This document shows, one piece after another, positions 52,606 through 64,000 of a DNA stretch of 64,000 nucleotides. A program made the position numbers and the translations under genes. The stretch is from Anisakis pegreffii (taxonomy: Eukaryota; Nematoda; Chromadorea; Rhabditida; Anisakidae), in NCBI GenBank assembly GCA_035041965.1, contig JAPYMA010002625.1:1-64000 (forward strand), read 5' to 3'. The notes below the pieces were generated by a model that saw only the letters and a list, made by a program, of their open reading frames with translations, ran no database searches and was not told the origin of the DNA. How positions within the stretch are numbered: the first letter of the stretch is position 1; each line of letters starts with the position of its first letter.

Positions 52606-55600
52606 TCAATCATTCAGAATTAGCACACCGTCTTTGTTTCTGGTTCTTGACTGATCTCTGGATGGTGGCAATGAGACTGCTTCTTCAAGTTCTTCATTTC
52701 CTAGATCGAAACTTTTGGCTCGTCGTTTCGACCGGCGTCGTCCACTTAAGCGATCGCGCAATTCACCGAAGAAAGATCGTTCTCTTTTTTCAGATGTTAC
52801 TTCACCTTCGACTGTTGGTTTCTTGAAACGATCTGAAAATTTTACCATGACAGATCGAGTCTTGATCAGAAATTTGCAGCTGATAAATAATTCTTCCTGC
52901 ACAGTGAACTGGATTTATTTTGAAACACGGCATTGCAATTAATCGGAGCACTTGAAAACTGGCTTCGAGAAGCTAACGAGCGAGTAATTCGGGAAATAGT
53001 TGCTTGAAGTGAGGAATCTGAATGCAGCGATCACATAATAATGCCGCATTGTTCGAATGAACGCTTCAAAATGTTGAAATGTGGTCAATAATGACACAAT
53101 TGTGTCTACAAACCGCGTGAAATTCGTGTTGGATCGTCGGTCGGCGTTAAAGGAGTCGACTGCTGTTGTGATGTTGTGTTCACTTTATTTGCAAGTACGG
53201 CTCGTTGTTCTTGATATGTTGGACTAGGATAATGAGCTTGAGTCTGTACTTTGCCTTGTTCGTTGGCTATTGATGAGTCTTTTGGATGATGACTGATTTG
53301 GATTAATTGAGCCGTCTTACCAGGTTGGGGTTGTTGCTGAGACTGGAATCTGCTTTAATTTTTGACTTACAATAAAACTACATCTGGTGCTTGAGGCACT
53401 GATCAAAATCAAACCATTAAAATGGGCGCAATGGATCGATTAATAAAATGCTGAATAAGAAAACAGATTACTCGAATTGTTTGCTGTGGTACTTGATATG
53501 TGGGTGAATGTTGTTGAGTTGCTGTAATTGTTGTGGTTGTTTGAGATGCTGGTGCTGGTACTGATGACATGCTGTTAACCGCTGTCTGTTTTAATGAAGT
53601 TGTCGCTGTTGTTGTTGCCGTTTGATTTCCAACAAGACCTGTTGATCCATCGTACCTTCGATTAACAAAACGATTAAGAACTAACTCATATTCGCTTTCC
53701 ATTTCATTTTCAGTCACTAATTGAAGGCAAAGGGAGGGAGCACAAATGGAATTGATGCTGAAATCGGCATTTTAAAAATTTCCTCAAGTTAGCAAATCTT
53801 CATCGATTAGATAGCAACCGCAAAGGCATCGGATATGATTCTATAAGCATCTGTTATGACACTGATTTACTTCTATCTATCCTAACTTCATTTATTAGGC
53901 AACTCATATTTTCTGACAGCCAATAACCTGCAACATTTCATGAATTAACTTGCTAGTGAAAGCTAATATTGAGTGTACTGCTACCTTTGGCTGTCGTATC
54001 CCTCATCAGTGTGTGCTCTTTGGAAGGTCGGTTCAAGCGTTCGTGGTGTCACTGGATCCATAGGACTTTCCATTGAGCTGTGGACTGACGATATCAGTGG
54101 CTTATCTTTGAGTTGCTGAAATTGCTGAATAAAACAAAGAAACGATGACTGAATACTGAAAGGACATAACAGTTATGTTGAAGTTGAGCACCACTTGAGA
54201 AGATGATCTCGAGTGAGTGATTTGTAATTGTGCACATGCAAATAATGGATCACTGGATTACGCACGTATCACTGTGATAACATACTTGTGAGACGCCTTT
54301 GACGGTTACTGTAGTCGTTTTCGTTGGTATTAAATCACGCCCTTCAAGACTGTCTGAAGTGTTGTTTTTAAAATTTCGATTTGAAAAAAAGTTGAATTTG
54401 TTAAAAAAAATCATTTCTTTGAGAAATTTCTCAAAGCGATCACTCTCCCTGATGTTTTTGGTGTTCATTCAATGCAAATGCAACAGTGATCATAATAGTA
54501 AGGTAAATTACCGTGTGGATCATAAATTGGTCGTCTGCTGGTCATTAAAGTTTCACGGAATTCGCTACCGTCATTACCGTGAACAATCACTTGATCAACC
54601 TGTTGTCCCATAATGCTCACATTTGGATCATGATAGAAGTCGAACTGCAATCAAATATCAAAATTTCAAATCATTACAATGATATTCACTCGAGGAATGA
54701 CGCCTCTAACGATGCATCATATTAATACTTCGTGTAAAGTCTAATTTCCGGGAAAACAGTAGTTATAATAAAAATGACAGAATTCATGATGCAAAAAAGA
54801 ATGAGATTAAGAGCGACAGCATTAATAGAAACGATATTGATGTTTTACTGAAAATGATGAATAATTCAGCCTGTACTTCAAAATCGCTTATTGTTTTGAT
54901 CTTAAAAAGTTTTGTTATGTGTTAACGAATACCAAACGAGATTACGAGAGAACGGAATAAAAAATGAATGTAAAAATCGATGACTTCCTCAATTGCACCT
55001 GAACTGTGAGTGTTCCAGAAACGCTGTCGTTACGATACGGTCTTCCCTGTAATGTGAACGAATGAACGCTTTCACCAGAACGTCGTATTTCTTCAAAGCC
55101 AACAATTGCGAGGCCAAGAAATCGTGGTTCCGCATCGTGTGTGGCCTTTTCACCCTCGTATATTTCGAACAAAATCTCTTCGGAAGCAGGTGTAAAATCA
55201 CTGTAGGAGACGACAATTAGCAACGCTAAGCGATGTTTTATTTATCAAGAAATTGTTACAACAAACAACCAGACAGCCTTCCATCTCCTCTTCTATACTT
55301 TTTAAGCATTTCAACCACAAGTTCAGTGCATCATTAAAACCAAACAATTCATTCATTTTAATGGTCTCGTGGTGGGTGGCTGCACGGATGGGTCGCTGCT
55401 AAGTTCTCGCTTATTAACATTCGCACATCTTCGAAGTCAACGAAAGTAAGGTTCGACAGAGAGAAATCATCAACAATGCAATAACTTTGTGCTTTCAATT
55501 TGTTTGTTCCTCAAAGTTGAAAAAAATCGATCAAATGAATTTTTTGATGAGCAAAGAATTGATTCGTTCATCAACGAAGAGATGAATGTCTAACACTATT

Positions 55601-58600
55601 AGTGAAAATAACAGTGCCATGATATCAACAGTAATGAATCTTATTTGTATTTGTTCTGGTGTTACTGTAATACGAGCGTATTTTCATTGAGTTTTCAATA
55701 GAGGAGATGAAGAAGATGATGCTTACAAATCAAACGTTTCTTCCCAGTACGGACTCATATTAAGTCCCTTCGTGGTAGTGTATTTTTGGGCTGGTTCATC
55801 CATTTCAACGACAACATACGGCTGATTTACATCTGTAAAATTTTGAAGTGCAAATATTGATATGAAATAAATATCCAGATGAGAAGATAAGAAGGCAAAT
55901 TTCAGCACTGATAATCTGAACTGCTCTCTATGGATGCAATTAGAATGAAACAACAACAGCAATTCCCAAAAATTACAGCGTATTGATTCGTTTATCTCGA
56001 ATAAAATTTTTTGCCGAGTACTACCGATTTCTATTTAATTACTACCGATTTCTTTGCCGAGTCGTTGAGCACGGACAACTTTTACACGAACTTTATTCGG
56101 TTGAGCACTGCTAAATTGATTGCTTATATTGGCTGTCGGTAAGGTCATCTGAAGCACTAATGGATTAGTTCAGGAAGAAATTATAATTCATTAGAAGGGA
56201 ATACTTTCCCCTCCTTCTTCTCCACCTCTCTTCTTTATTCAGTCCAACCTGCTGACGTGACCCAGCCATTTTTTCGCTTTCTAAGAAACGAAAACTGGCA
56301 CTTACTAACTTGTGATCGTTCAATGAACGAATCAGTGCAGAGGTTTTTTTATAATATATAAATGAATAGGAGTCAATAATGGGTCGTAATGATGCCCGCT
56401 CGAAAGTGGTGTACTGAATTTCACACGAAGAAAATTCTCTCGAAGCTTTTATGGAATGTTGTATAAAAACACTTAAGACAATCAAGTGTACCCAACTATT
56501 AGCTAAAAGAAACTGATAGTTCAAACGGATGAATAAGGGCGAGCGGAAAGCGAAGAAAGGGGGAGTAAGTGAAAAAGAGGCAAGTAAATGGTTGATACGT
56601 GCTGCGATTGACTGATTCGTTTTATCATTTCTTGTACGGGAGCAACAATTTGACTTGTTGGTGTCGTTACGATTGGTGAACGTTCAGCGGACTGTTGACG
56701 ATAATTGCGCGTCATCAGAGGAGTGATCGGTGATGTTGGAGTTGATGTGGTGGTTGTGTTCAGTGGACTTAATGCATCTGATAATGAAACATTTGTGACA
56801 GCTGATACAAGACAACGACGAATTGCAGCTTCCACAATTGTACTGTTCACTTCACCAACCTAAAAACATCGACAATAAACTAATAGATAGCTTCTTAAAA
56901 AGCACATCAGTAAAACTAGTGTATTTAATTAGTTGCCAATTTCCGACACTCGCGCCTAAGTTCTCGCAATATCGCTGAGAACGTTTCCGGTAGCGATGCT
57001 GCGGAATTTAACTGACTATGGTCTTATGCAAGTGTCTGAGGTTAATTTTAGACCTATGCAACTCTTTGAATATGATCTCAGCAAATCACCATTGAACACA
57101 ATCTTGTTCTTATAATCAATTAAAAATGGACTAACTATTTATTGAAATTATACAAATCAATATTTTTAATTCGATTACTAACTACGCTTGAGTCGGTGTT
57201 TGTTAACTGAATTTCCAGTTCAGGTCTTCCACTGAAACATGCCATCACGTAGATTTGATTCGCTATACACGCCAAACGTGCTTCAATCTACAAGTCGAAC
57301 GAATGTGTGTAATTAGAGTACATTTTACTTGAAATGACTGTGCACATTGATGCATTAGGGTGACAATTTTTTGCGAATATCGAAATTTCTAAGATCCCGA
57401 CGCAATGTGCCATCTGATCTAGAAGTTATCCATGCGAAATTCTGCATCCAAAGAATTGGTTTGCAAGATAGCTGCATAATCTAGTTTTTCGTCCAAGGCG
57501 CCAGCTTTCGCAATTTTCGGATTTCGGAATTTCCAAGGGCTCGCTTCTGAAAAAATCCCTTCCAATTTGAAAGGTCGCTGCGTCAAATTGTACATTTTTT
57601 TAACCTACGACAACTAATGGACAGTGTCTTTCAATACATTTTTTTGCAATGAACTTTACATGGGTTGTTCCGATTCGAAAAAAAAAACACGATTTTGGAA
57701 GATGAAACCAATAAAATTCCGAAATTCGAAATTACTGCGTTAATGCGCTTGAGACGAATGAAAATTTGACCCAGCCGAGTTTTACATCAATTCTTTTTCA
57801 GCAAAATTACATAAATTGTTATTAGACGAAAAGGCATCTTTTCCTAAGCTGGGAATTACACTTTTCAGAATCCAAAAATGTGTCACCTTAACGTGTATGT
57901 ATACCAAATCAAAGAATCAGTTATTTACGTTGTCAGTAATCTTTAATATTATGTCATAAGCCAAATACACTCATTTCACGTAATCATTTCAACGAAAAAT
58001 GATACAATCATAACACAATTCATCAATCCACATATGTATGCTTACTTCTCCGTGGAGATCGCGTATTTTTGCATCAAAATTGCTTACTATCAAACGATCC
58101 TCAACTCGTTGTGAACTGACCAATTTTAAATTCACTTCCGGAACATCTATAGTACTTTTCATTGTCTGAAAGCGTGGAACTTCAATAATGCTGAACAACG
58201 TCAGAAAAGAAGTTGGAATGAAATGATAAGAAATACCGCATCATATCTAATTGTAAGTAAATTTTCGTTTTTTTTCGTTTTCATGAAGTGCATCACTTCA
58301 TCAAAAATTATTGACGTATGCATAAATTGTAGCCTGGCTTCTTTGATCTACTTACGTATTAGCTCATTTTCGAAACCAAAAGAAATAAGGAAAGAAGGAT
58401 AACAATCCGTTCCAGTGCGATTGATTTATAAGTAATTGACGCGGTACAGTGCGATCGATGCAATTTATATGGAGAAAAGAAGGACGAAGAAATAAGCCAA
58501 CCGGCTTACAAGATGATCTTTTGGACCCTGTTCCGTGTGAATATTTGAAACTTTTGGTGGTATTCTCACATTGGAATTGTCCGCAAAGCCTTCGAAAAGT

Positions 58601-59256
58601 ATTTCACAAGTCGACTGAAACGATATTGCAGCATTAAACGATTTAAGTGAAGGCAACCATTTCAGTGGACCATTGTTTGAATGAAAATTGATGAAGCATT
58701 AACACACAGTTAACAGATTTCATTTACTCGTCCAAAGAAAATTACGCTCTTCATTTGAAACGTACCGGAGAAGAGACTTTCTTAGCAGCCTCATTTAACG
58801 AGCTTATCCAAGCTTCAAGCGGTTCTGGTACACGACGTAAGTTATTAAAAAGCCATCTTAATAAATCGTTTGTCCACTCGCTCGTTTGTGACCTGTGTGT
58901 ATTTGGTATATGCGTAGTCTTGAGATATTTTTTTATTTGTCCTATGATTATTACTATCAATTCATATTATGTAATCTGAAGCAGTACATTATAAGCATGT
59001 GAGCGTGATACTCTCTACCGACCTTTAATATATGAAATAAATTCACGTTAAATATGCAGAAAAATGAACTGCATCGACGTTTGAGGCTAACATTTGAGAA
59101 TGAAACTAACCGGAATGCGCTAGTGCTATAAGCGGATGATTCTGTGCTGAGCGAAACACCATTTTCGGGTTGTGGTGTACCGAGTTTGTTTAAAGCGAAA
59201 TAGCAAAGTGCGCCAACGACAACCCACGAGATAATCAACCATGAGAAGCCATCCAT
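52606..59256 (-). CDS. C2CD2L: C2CD2/TMEM24-like SMP and C2 domain lipid-transfer protein
   Basis: Fifteen exons join in phase: 59256-59111 (ATG), 58892-58766, 58614-58510, 58165-58046, 57287-57183, 56859-56599, 56148-56046, 55832-55727, 55200-54999, 54644-54512, 54353-54286, 54124-53985, 53694-53472, 53342-53114 and 52832-52606 (TGA), 764 residues. Order of parts: an N-terminal membrane helix (FSWLIISWVVVGALCYFAL); SMP-like region starting EPLEAWISSLNEAAKK with FSGRPELEIQLTNT; NSTIVEAAIRRCLVSAV; a C2 domain (VRVKVVRAQRLGK to SGTLTVQ, with SPYWEETFDF); the VDQVIVHGNDGSEF segment that parallels the DRTIMPDGTIV segment of TMEM24; a Gln/Thr-rich linker; and a polybasic tail RSFFGELRDRLSGRRRSKRR. 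TMEM24 tethers ER to plasma membrane and moves phosphatidylinositol. The ATG follows an acceptor-like ttttag, fitting trans-splicing; an in-frame ATG also exists at 59307. Donor choice for exon 5 (57183 or 57186) and the exon 13 acceptor are less sure. Confidence 0.9.
56010..56060 (-). repeat. Duplicated splice-donor segment of the C2 exon
   Basis: On the minus strand GAAATCG|GTAGTA occurs twice about 20 bases apart, with CTCGGCAAA words outside both. The upper donor (exon end 56046) keeps frame with the next exon. Using the lower one meets TAG within a few codons. Confidence 0.75.
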
Positions 59257-62200
59257 TACGACGGTGGTTCGCAAATCGAAGAAGCGCGCTCCTAAAAATA
59301 GCAACAATAAACTTTTTAATGCTTCAGCAGCTTTTTCTGATGCGTTTCAAGAGAAAGGAATTTACTTTGGAACTAATCAATTGGTTGAACGATCGCTGTT
59401 CCAGTGGGAATTGATCGAATCTAAGTTGTGGTAGTGTTGATAAGTCTTACGTGTTCTCACGATATATAATCAGTCATAATTGAATAGTGATAATCTCGTT
59501 TGTCAGTAATTATTGGCAATGAAATTTGTGAAGAAGTAATGAAAATGTCGATAGCAACACTAACAATGCAATTTTTGTGATCATAATAATTAAAGAATGC
59601 ACGCAGTTTGCAGCGAAACAAATTTCGTCCGAAAACGATTGTCTCGAGCGAACAGAATAATGAAGAAAGTTACAAGGGAGAAAGTTTTTAATTTGGAAGT
59701 AAGAATAAGCTTAAAAACGGAATTGCTTGTAAAGCTGCTCATCAAAAAAAAAAGAACTGACAGCAATCGTCAACCTCAAGGAAAGATGACGACAATAAGA
59801 TGAACTCGAAAGAGAAGGAGCAGTTTAAAGAGAGTAACAGTATGTCATCTGAAAAGGATAAGCTTGGTCAACAGTCAGGATGTGACAGATAAATGACAAT
59901 TTATGAATATATCAATGGATGATCCATTGCCTCGCTTCAAAACAAAATGGATGCTCGTTGGGTGGTTGAAATGAACGTAATGGGCGGTTGCATTGTTAAG
60001 ATTTGATCAAGTTTAAAAACAACATCACCACTAATAATAAGATGAATGCGTAAAGTTTCGTTCGAGATGAATGCTTAAAAAATAATGAGAATAAAAATGA
60101 TAACGGTGATAGCATTAAAATAAGATACCATTCATCGGTTAGCGGTTGAGGTGCTAGAGGAAGAATTATTGTGACGTGAATAAGAGACGAAAGGATTGGG
60201 ATTATGGGATGGACAGATAAATGAATGGATAAGTTATCAGAAAGAAGAAATCTGGAAGAGCGTGAAGCATTGAGAAGAATAGAACGACAGATTGATTTTG
60301 AAGGTATGGATGGACTGATGCAGAAGAGAAATTGATATGAAAAGTTTGGGATTTGAAGAGTTACCCTTCATTTATGATATCTTTTCTTATCATCCATTAC
60401 ATTTCATACCCATACTAACCTAACCTCTCGTTTGATTCGTTGACTGGGATAGCTGCAGCTGCTAGCTAACTTCTCTTAGCTTCTTCTACTATCTAAAACG
60501 TGCGGGCGTTTAGTGTTCATGTATACAAAATGAAGTGTCAGTGATGTGCCAGTATACATTATAGTTCAATGGAATTATTTAGTTATTTTGACCATTGTTT
60601 TCATCAGTGTTATGATTATAGCTGATACTGTTGCTATTGTAGTCAGCGGGTTGATGTTTGAACTGCTTCAGCTGATCAGTCCTAAATTCAAACCTGAACT
60701 TGAGAGAACAGGGGTGATAAATTCGATGGCCCGAAAACAGTGATAATGAATGGTGATAGCCGTCTCGATAATGGTGATATGATGAAATAGGAGATAAAAA
60801 CGAAACAATGAGTAACAAAGGGAAAGGAAAACGAAGGAGAAGAGAACAAACGATGAAAATTTCAGCAAATGAAGTAATGAAAAGTTGGAAGTTGTGAAGC
60901 ACGGCGCAATGTGTAAGAACAGAATGGAAGTAAGAAGGAACGACTCGAACTGAAGAATTGTTTGAATAAAGTTGAGCAAGTAAATAAGATAACGAGATGA
61001 CAAGAAGCAACGCAAAACGCAAGTAACGAATAATCAATATTGATAGAAATGAGTAAACTTCGTTTAAAATGAAGTCATTTTCAGTAAATATTCCGAATAA
61101 TTTATTTATTGATAGTTGAAAATGAGTGCATAGGATGCCACAAACATTTCTAAATTCATATGAAGAATGCTGAGAGTTGTACAAATTGTTGGCACTAAAT
61201 TAATGAGAACGATAACGAGAAATTAATCAAAATACAACTATTACAAAACTTGCAAAACAGGCGCGTTTTATTGCAAAAGTTGATCACTGTTGGTTTCGAT
61301 ATTTTCATAATCTATTTTTTCTCAACAAAAACAATTTTAATTATTCATTTTACTGCATTCGTTTTTCTCATTTCTTCTATTCTTATCCGAACTGTTATTC
61401 ATTTACCAATTCATTCATGCATTATTATGAACGTATTAAACTCGTATTATAAATCTGATCAATATTAACACTATTCATTATTATATCCAACAGTAAATAG
61501 GTCAAATAACCACAACAACAACAATAGCTGCAACAAGTTGTTGTTGATATCGTTGAACAACCTTAGAGCTTTGCAGCAGAAGAGAAGTGGTATTGATAAT
61601 AGCGGATATTATAAATCCGCCAACCAGTTGATCGTTTAGCAGCTTGTTTTATTTTAGTTTATGTAGCTTTAGAGCACTCTAGCTCTAGTTCTAGCTCTTT
61701 TACTTGTTTAATTTTGGCTTTAATTTCACATGTTAGCTATATTACCAATGCTAATGCTGTTGCTGCTGCTGCTGCGCCTTATGTTAGCAGCACCTTTTCG
61801 ACGTACACATTCAGCTAGTTAAAAGTTTTGTTTGACTTTGTTTCGTTCCATCTGAATTTCATTTCATTCAGATATGAAATAAATGAGGTGAAGGGAACAA
61901 AAAGAAAATAGAACAAACAGCAACGAAACAGTTCATTGTAGTGCAAAGTGGTTATCGATACTAATTGACTGTTGACATTCAGTAACGAATAGTTGCATAG
62001 TCAGGTGGATTGACATCGAAAGGCAAATGAAGACGTCAGGTAAGGATGGAAGAGCTCAAGATAATAATAACTGATCGCACTGGATATAAGATGAACATTG
62101 TTGGCTACTGTTGTAGCTAGTGAGCTGAGAGTTGTACGATTATTAGCGAGGGTATGTTGGAATGATGTGTTGTTGAAATAAGATTAAGTTCAGTCAGCTT

Positions 62201-62705
62201 AGTTCGATAGGTAGTAGAGAAGGACTAGGAATAATGAAGAGAAATAATAATCGTAAACTGTCGAAAAACTCACAAACACACATTCACATACATACAAGCA
62301 CAAATGAACTATCAAACGTTCAGATATGAAACGTGTTGAATAAATTCTTAGAATGAATTCAACCAAATAAAAGAAGTATGAAATTCAACAAAATAAAACG
62401 ATGAAATTGCTCGAAAAAAAAAATCCATCGCCTAACAAACCGAATAACAACAGTCACCTTTCAACATTTTTGCATTTCTTCGGGAACCAACCGACGAAGA
62501 AATGAGAAAATGATTTGTTGTTTGTTCTTTTTATACGATATGAAAGCGTCAAAAAAGGAAAAAGAATCAAATAAATACCAACGAGTAAACAAGGTATAGT
62601 TAGCAAAATTGCAGCTTTTATCGGAAGGGAAAATTCTGGGTGTGAATCTAAATGAAGAAATTAAGAAAATAACTCTAAATTAAGAAAGAGGCATAAATTA
62701 AGTTA

Positions 62706-62777
62706 TCATCATCAATTTAGTATTATTTTCTTAATAATCGGGAGATTATTAAGAAAATAACTCTAAATTGATGATGA
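62706..62777. repeat. Near-perfect 34-bp hairpin
   Basis: Arms 62706-62739 and 62744-62777 are reverse complements with two mismatches around a ggga loop. One arm sequence (aagaaaataactctaaatt) occurs again directly upstream, at about 62663-62681. Confidence 0.88.
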
Positions 62778-62878
62778 AAACAAGAATAAGAGGAAATCCT
62801 TAAGTATAATATTACGAAAGCTTCATGAAGAAACAGTGAAGAACGGAAAACAAATGAATGATCAAGGCTGAACAATCC

Positions 62879-63102
62879 ATTTATTTATTTATTTAATCAA
62901 CAATTACAACTCATTACGAGTTTATGCCTCTCTCTTACCAACAATATTACATTCCTTTTTCCTAGACATCCTTCGCTTCGCGTAGCTAACGATAACAGTG
63001 CCGGGAATCATCTGTCTTCATAAAGTTCTTACTCCGATTATTCATTAGGCGAGTATGCAGGTTCGGGGCCATTCTCCCACATTGCTCAGTGATTTCTAGG
63101 GA
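62879..63102 (-). repeat. SINE-like dispersed repeat, copy C (reverse orientation)
   Basis: The reverse complement aligns with copies A and B: tccctagaaatcac, gcaatgtgggagaatggccccgaacct split over adjacent blocks, tactcgcc, aataatcgg, ttatcgttag, ggaatgtaatattg, gagaggcataaactc, then a tail of repeated aaataaat units. The simple-repeat tail is typical of a SINE 3' end. Confidence 0.65.
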
Positions 63103-63917
63103 GGTGGTCTCAAAATGAGCCCGAAAATGAACTCCGATTGATCGGTTGAACATGCGTCCAATGATCGCTCAAACTAACAACCAACAGCAGTAAGACAGTA
63201 ATCTTTCAGAATCAATTTTAATTCTAATAAGCAACGATTTTAATTAATATAATCGCATGGATCCACTGCGATCGGCGTATTAAACACACTGCAATCAAGC
63301 AACAATCAATTCCCGTTGCCACAAATAACTCGCATAATTAAGCATATTTATTTAATCAGCCATCCTCTAACTGATCGTATCAACGATGAATTTTTTGCCG
63401 ATTACTCAGAGCGATCGGCAATATAATCTCTCAGTGTTCAAATAGCAAGTCCAAATCCCTATAAGGATTAAAGAATTAAGCAATATTCGACCTTAAAACC
63501 CACATTGAGGTCCTTTCTTGAATTCTGATTCCGTGACATCCCCAGAATGTTCCTGAACATTGTGTAGTTTTTCCGCCGGATTTGGAACAATTCTCGAGAA
63601 GTAATAATATCATCCTGAAAAAATATATTTCGTTCTGAGTCCCAATCCAATTTTCTTTGAAAAATTGACCGTTGAAGAACAACAATCGTGGTATTTCGCA
63701 CTTCTGGTCAACGACTACAACAGTTACGACGATATAAGCGCCATTTCATCACTCAATTGCATGATATCACCGCCTCACCTATATTTTTTGGAAGATTCAA
63801 CCTCAGCGACTGATTCAACCTTTAAGTGAGTATTCGGGTAGTATCTATGATGCTGATGATAATGATGGTAGAGACTTCATGTCAAATAGGGACTATCCTG
63901 CTGAGCTGATATGGACA

Positions 63918-63963
63918 TCTCCTGTGAACTTTCATCACAGAAGTGATGAAAGATGACAGGAGA
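63918..63963. repeat. 21-bp hairpin at the right edge
   Basis: Arms 63918-63938 and 63943-63963 are reverse complements except for two central mismatches, with a 4-base loop. Left arm begins tctcctgt and ends ctttcatcac. Confidence 0.88.
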
Positions 63964-64000
63964 AGATCATATTTCTGACCACGTAGCAAAAAATCTGAAA

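Larger units (their letters stand above)
59257..64000. other. Gene-free right end of the window
   Basis: No exon supported on either strand over 4.7 kb. The longest frame (60579-61184, minus) reads hydrophobic because the plus strand is purine-rich, and it has no family match. The stretch contains SINE-like copy C (62879-63102) and two near-perfect hairpins (62706-62777 and 63918-63963). The promoter of the C2CD2-like gene is expected just above 59256. Confidence 0.5.

Noticed and set aside
60579..61184. 201-codon hydrophobic minus-strand frame
   Set aside because: Opposite strand is purine-rich, which forces Leu/Ser/Phe/Tyr codons; no recognisable domain or exon borders.

Overview
The window looks like nuclear DNA of a nematode, most likely a parasitic clade III (spirurid/filarial-type) worm. 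It is AT-rich, its genes are split into many short exons with GT...TTTCAG introns, and several proteins match nematode families best (a long UNC-33/CRMP, a PAQR receptor, a divergent PBX homeoprotein). The clade is inference; the nematode call rests on intron style and protein families. No prokaryotic genes, rRNA, tRNA or CRISPR arrays were seen. Exon models were built by hand from reading frame, splice consensus and phase. Where a gene is called confidently, every junction keeps phase.

Layout. 1-2.1 kb: mostly non-coding, with a diverged tandem duplication. 2.1-3.1 kb (-): BAR-domain part of a PICK1 homologue, with no PDZ found. 3.98-7.89 kb (+): adiponectin-receptor-like PAQR protein. 10.17-15.46 kb (-): complete catalytic dihydropyrimidinase. 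17.67-25.7 kb (-): UNC-33/CRMP homologue, a catalytically dead paralogue of the same enzyme with a very long disordered N-terminus. 25.7-31.5 kb: no gene seen. 31.53-39.75 kb (-): large Thr/Ser/Gln-rich, probably secreted protein ending in a six-Cys lustrin-type module. 40.31-42.18 kb (+): C-terminal half of a glutamate (EAAT) transporter. 44.6-48.1 kb (+): PBC-class TALE homeobox gene, with possible further exons to 49.4 kb. 52.6-59.26 kb (-): complete C2CD2/TMEM24-like SMP+C2 lipid-transfer protein. 59.3-64 kb: no gene seen.

Several genes have neuronal or membrane themes: PICK1 (receptor trafficking), UNC-33 (axonal microtubules), EAAT (glutamate uptake), TMEM24 (ER-plasma membrane lipid transfer) and PAQR (membrane homeostasis). 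They do not form an operon. The most informative feature is the head-to-tail dihydropyrimidinase/UNC-33 pair, which shares intron positions while the second copy has lost most metal ligands. Other points of interest are three copies of a SINE-like repeat, several near-perfect fold-backs, a GC-AG intron inside the homeobox, and two genes (PICK1, EAAT) that lack an expected half.
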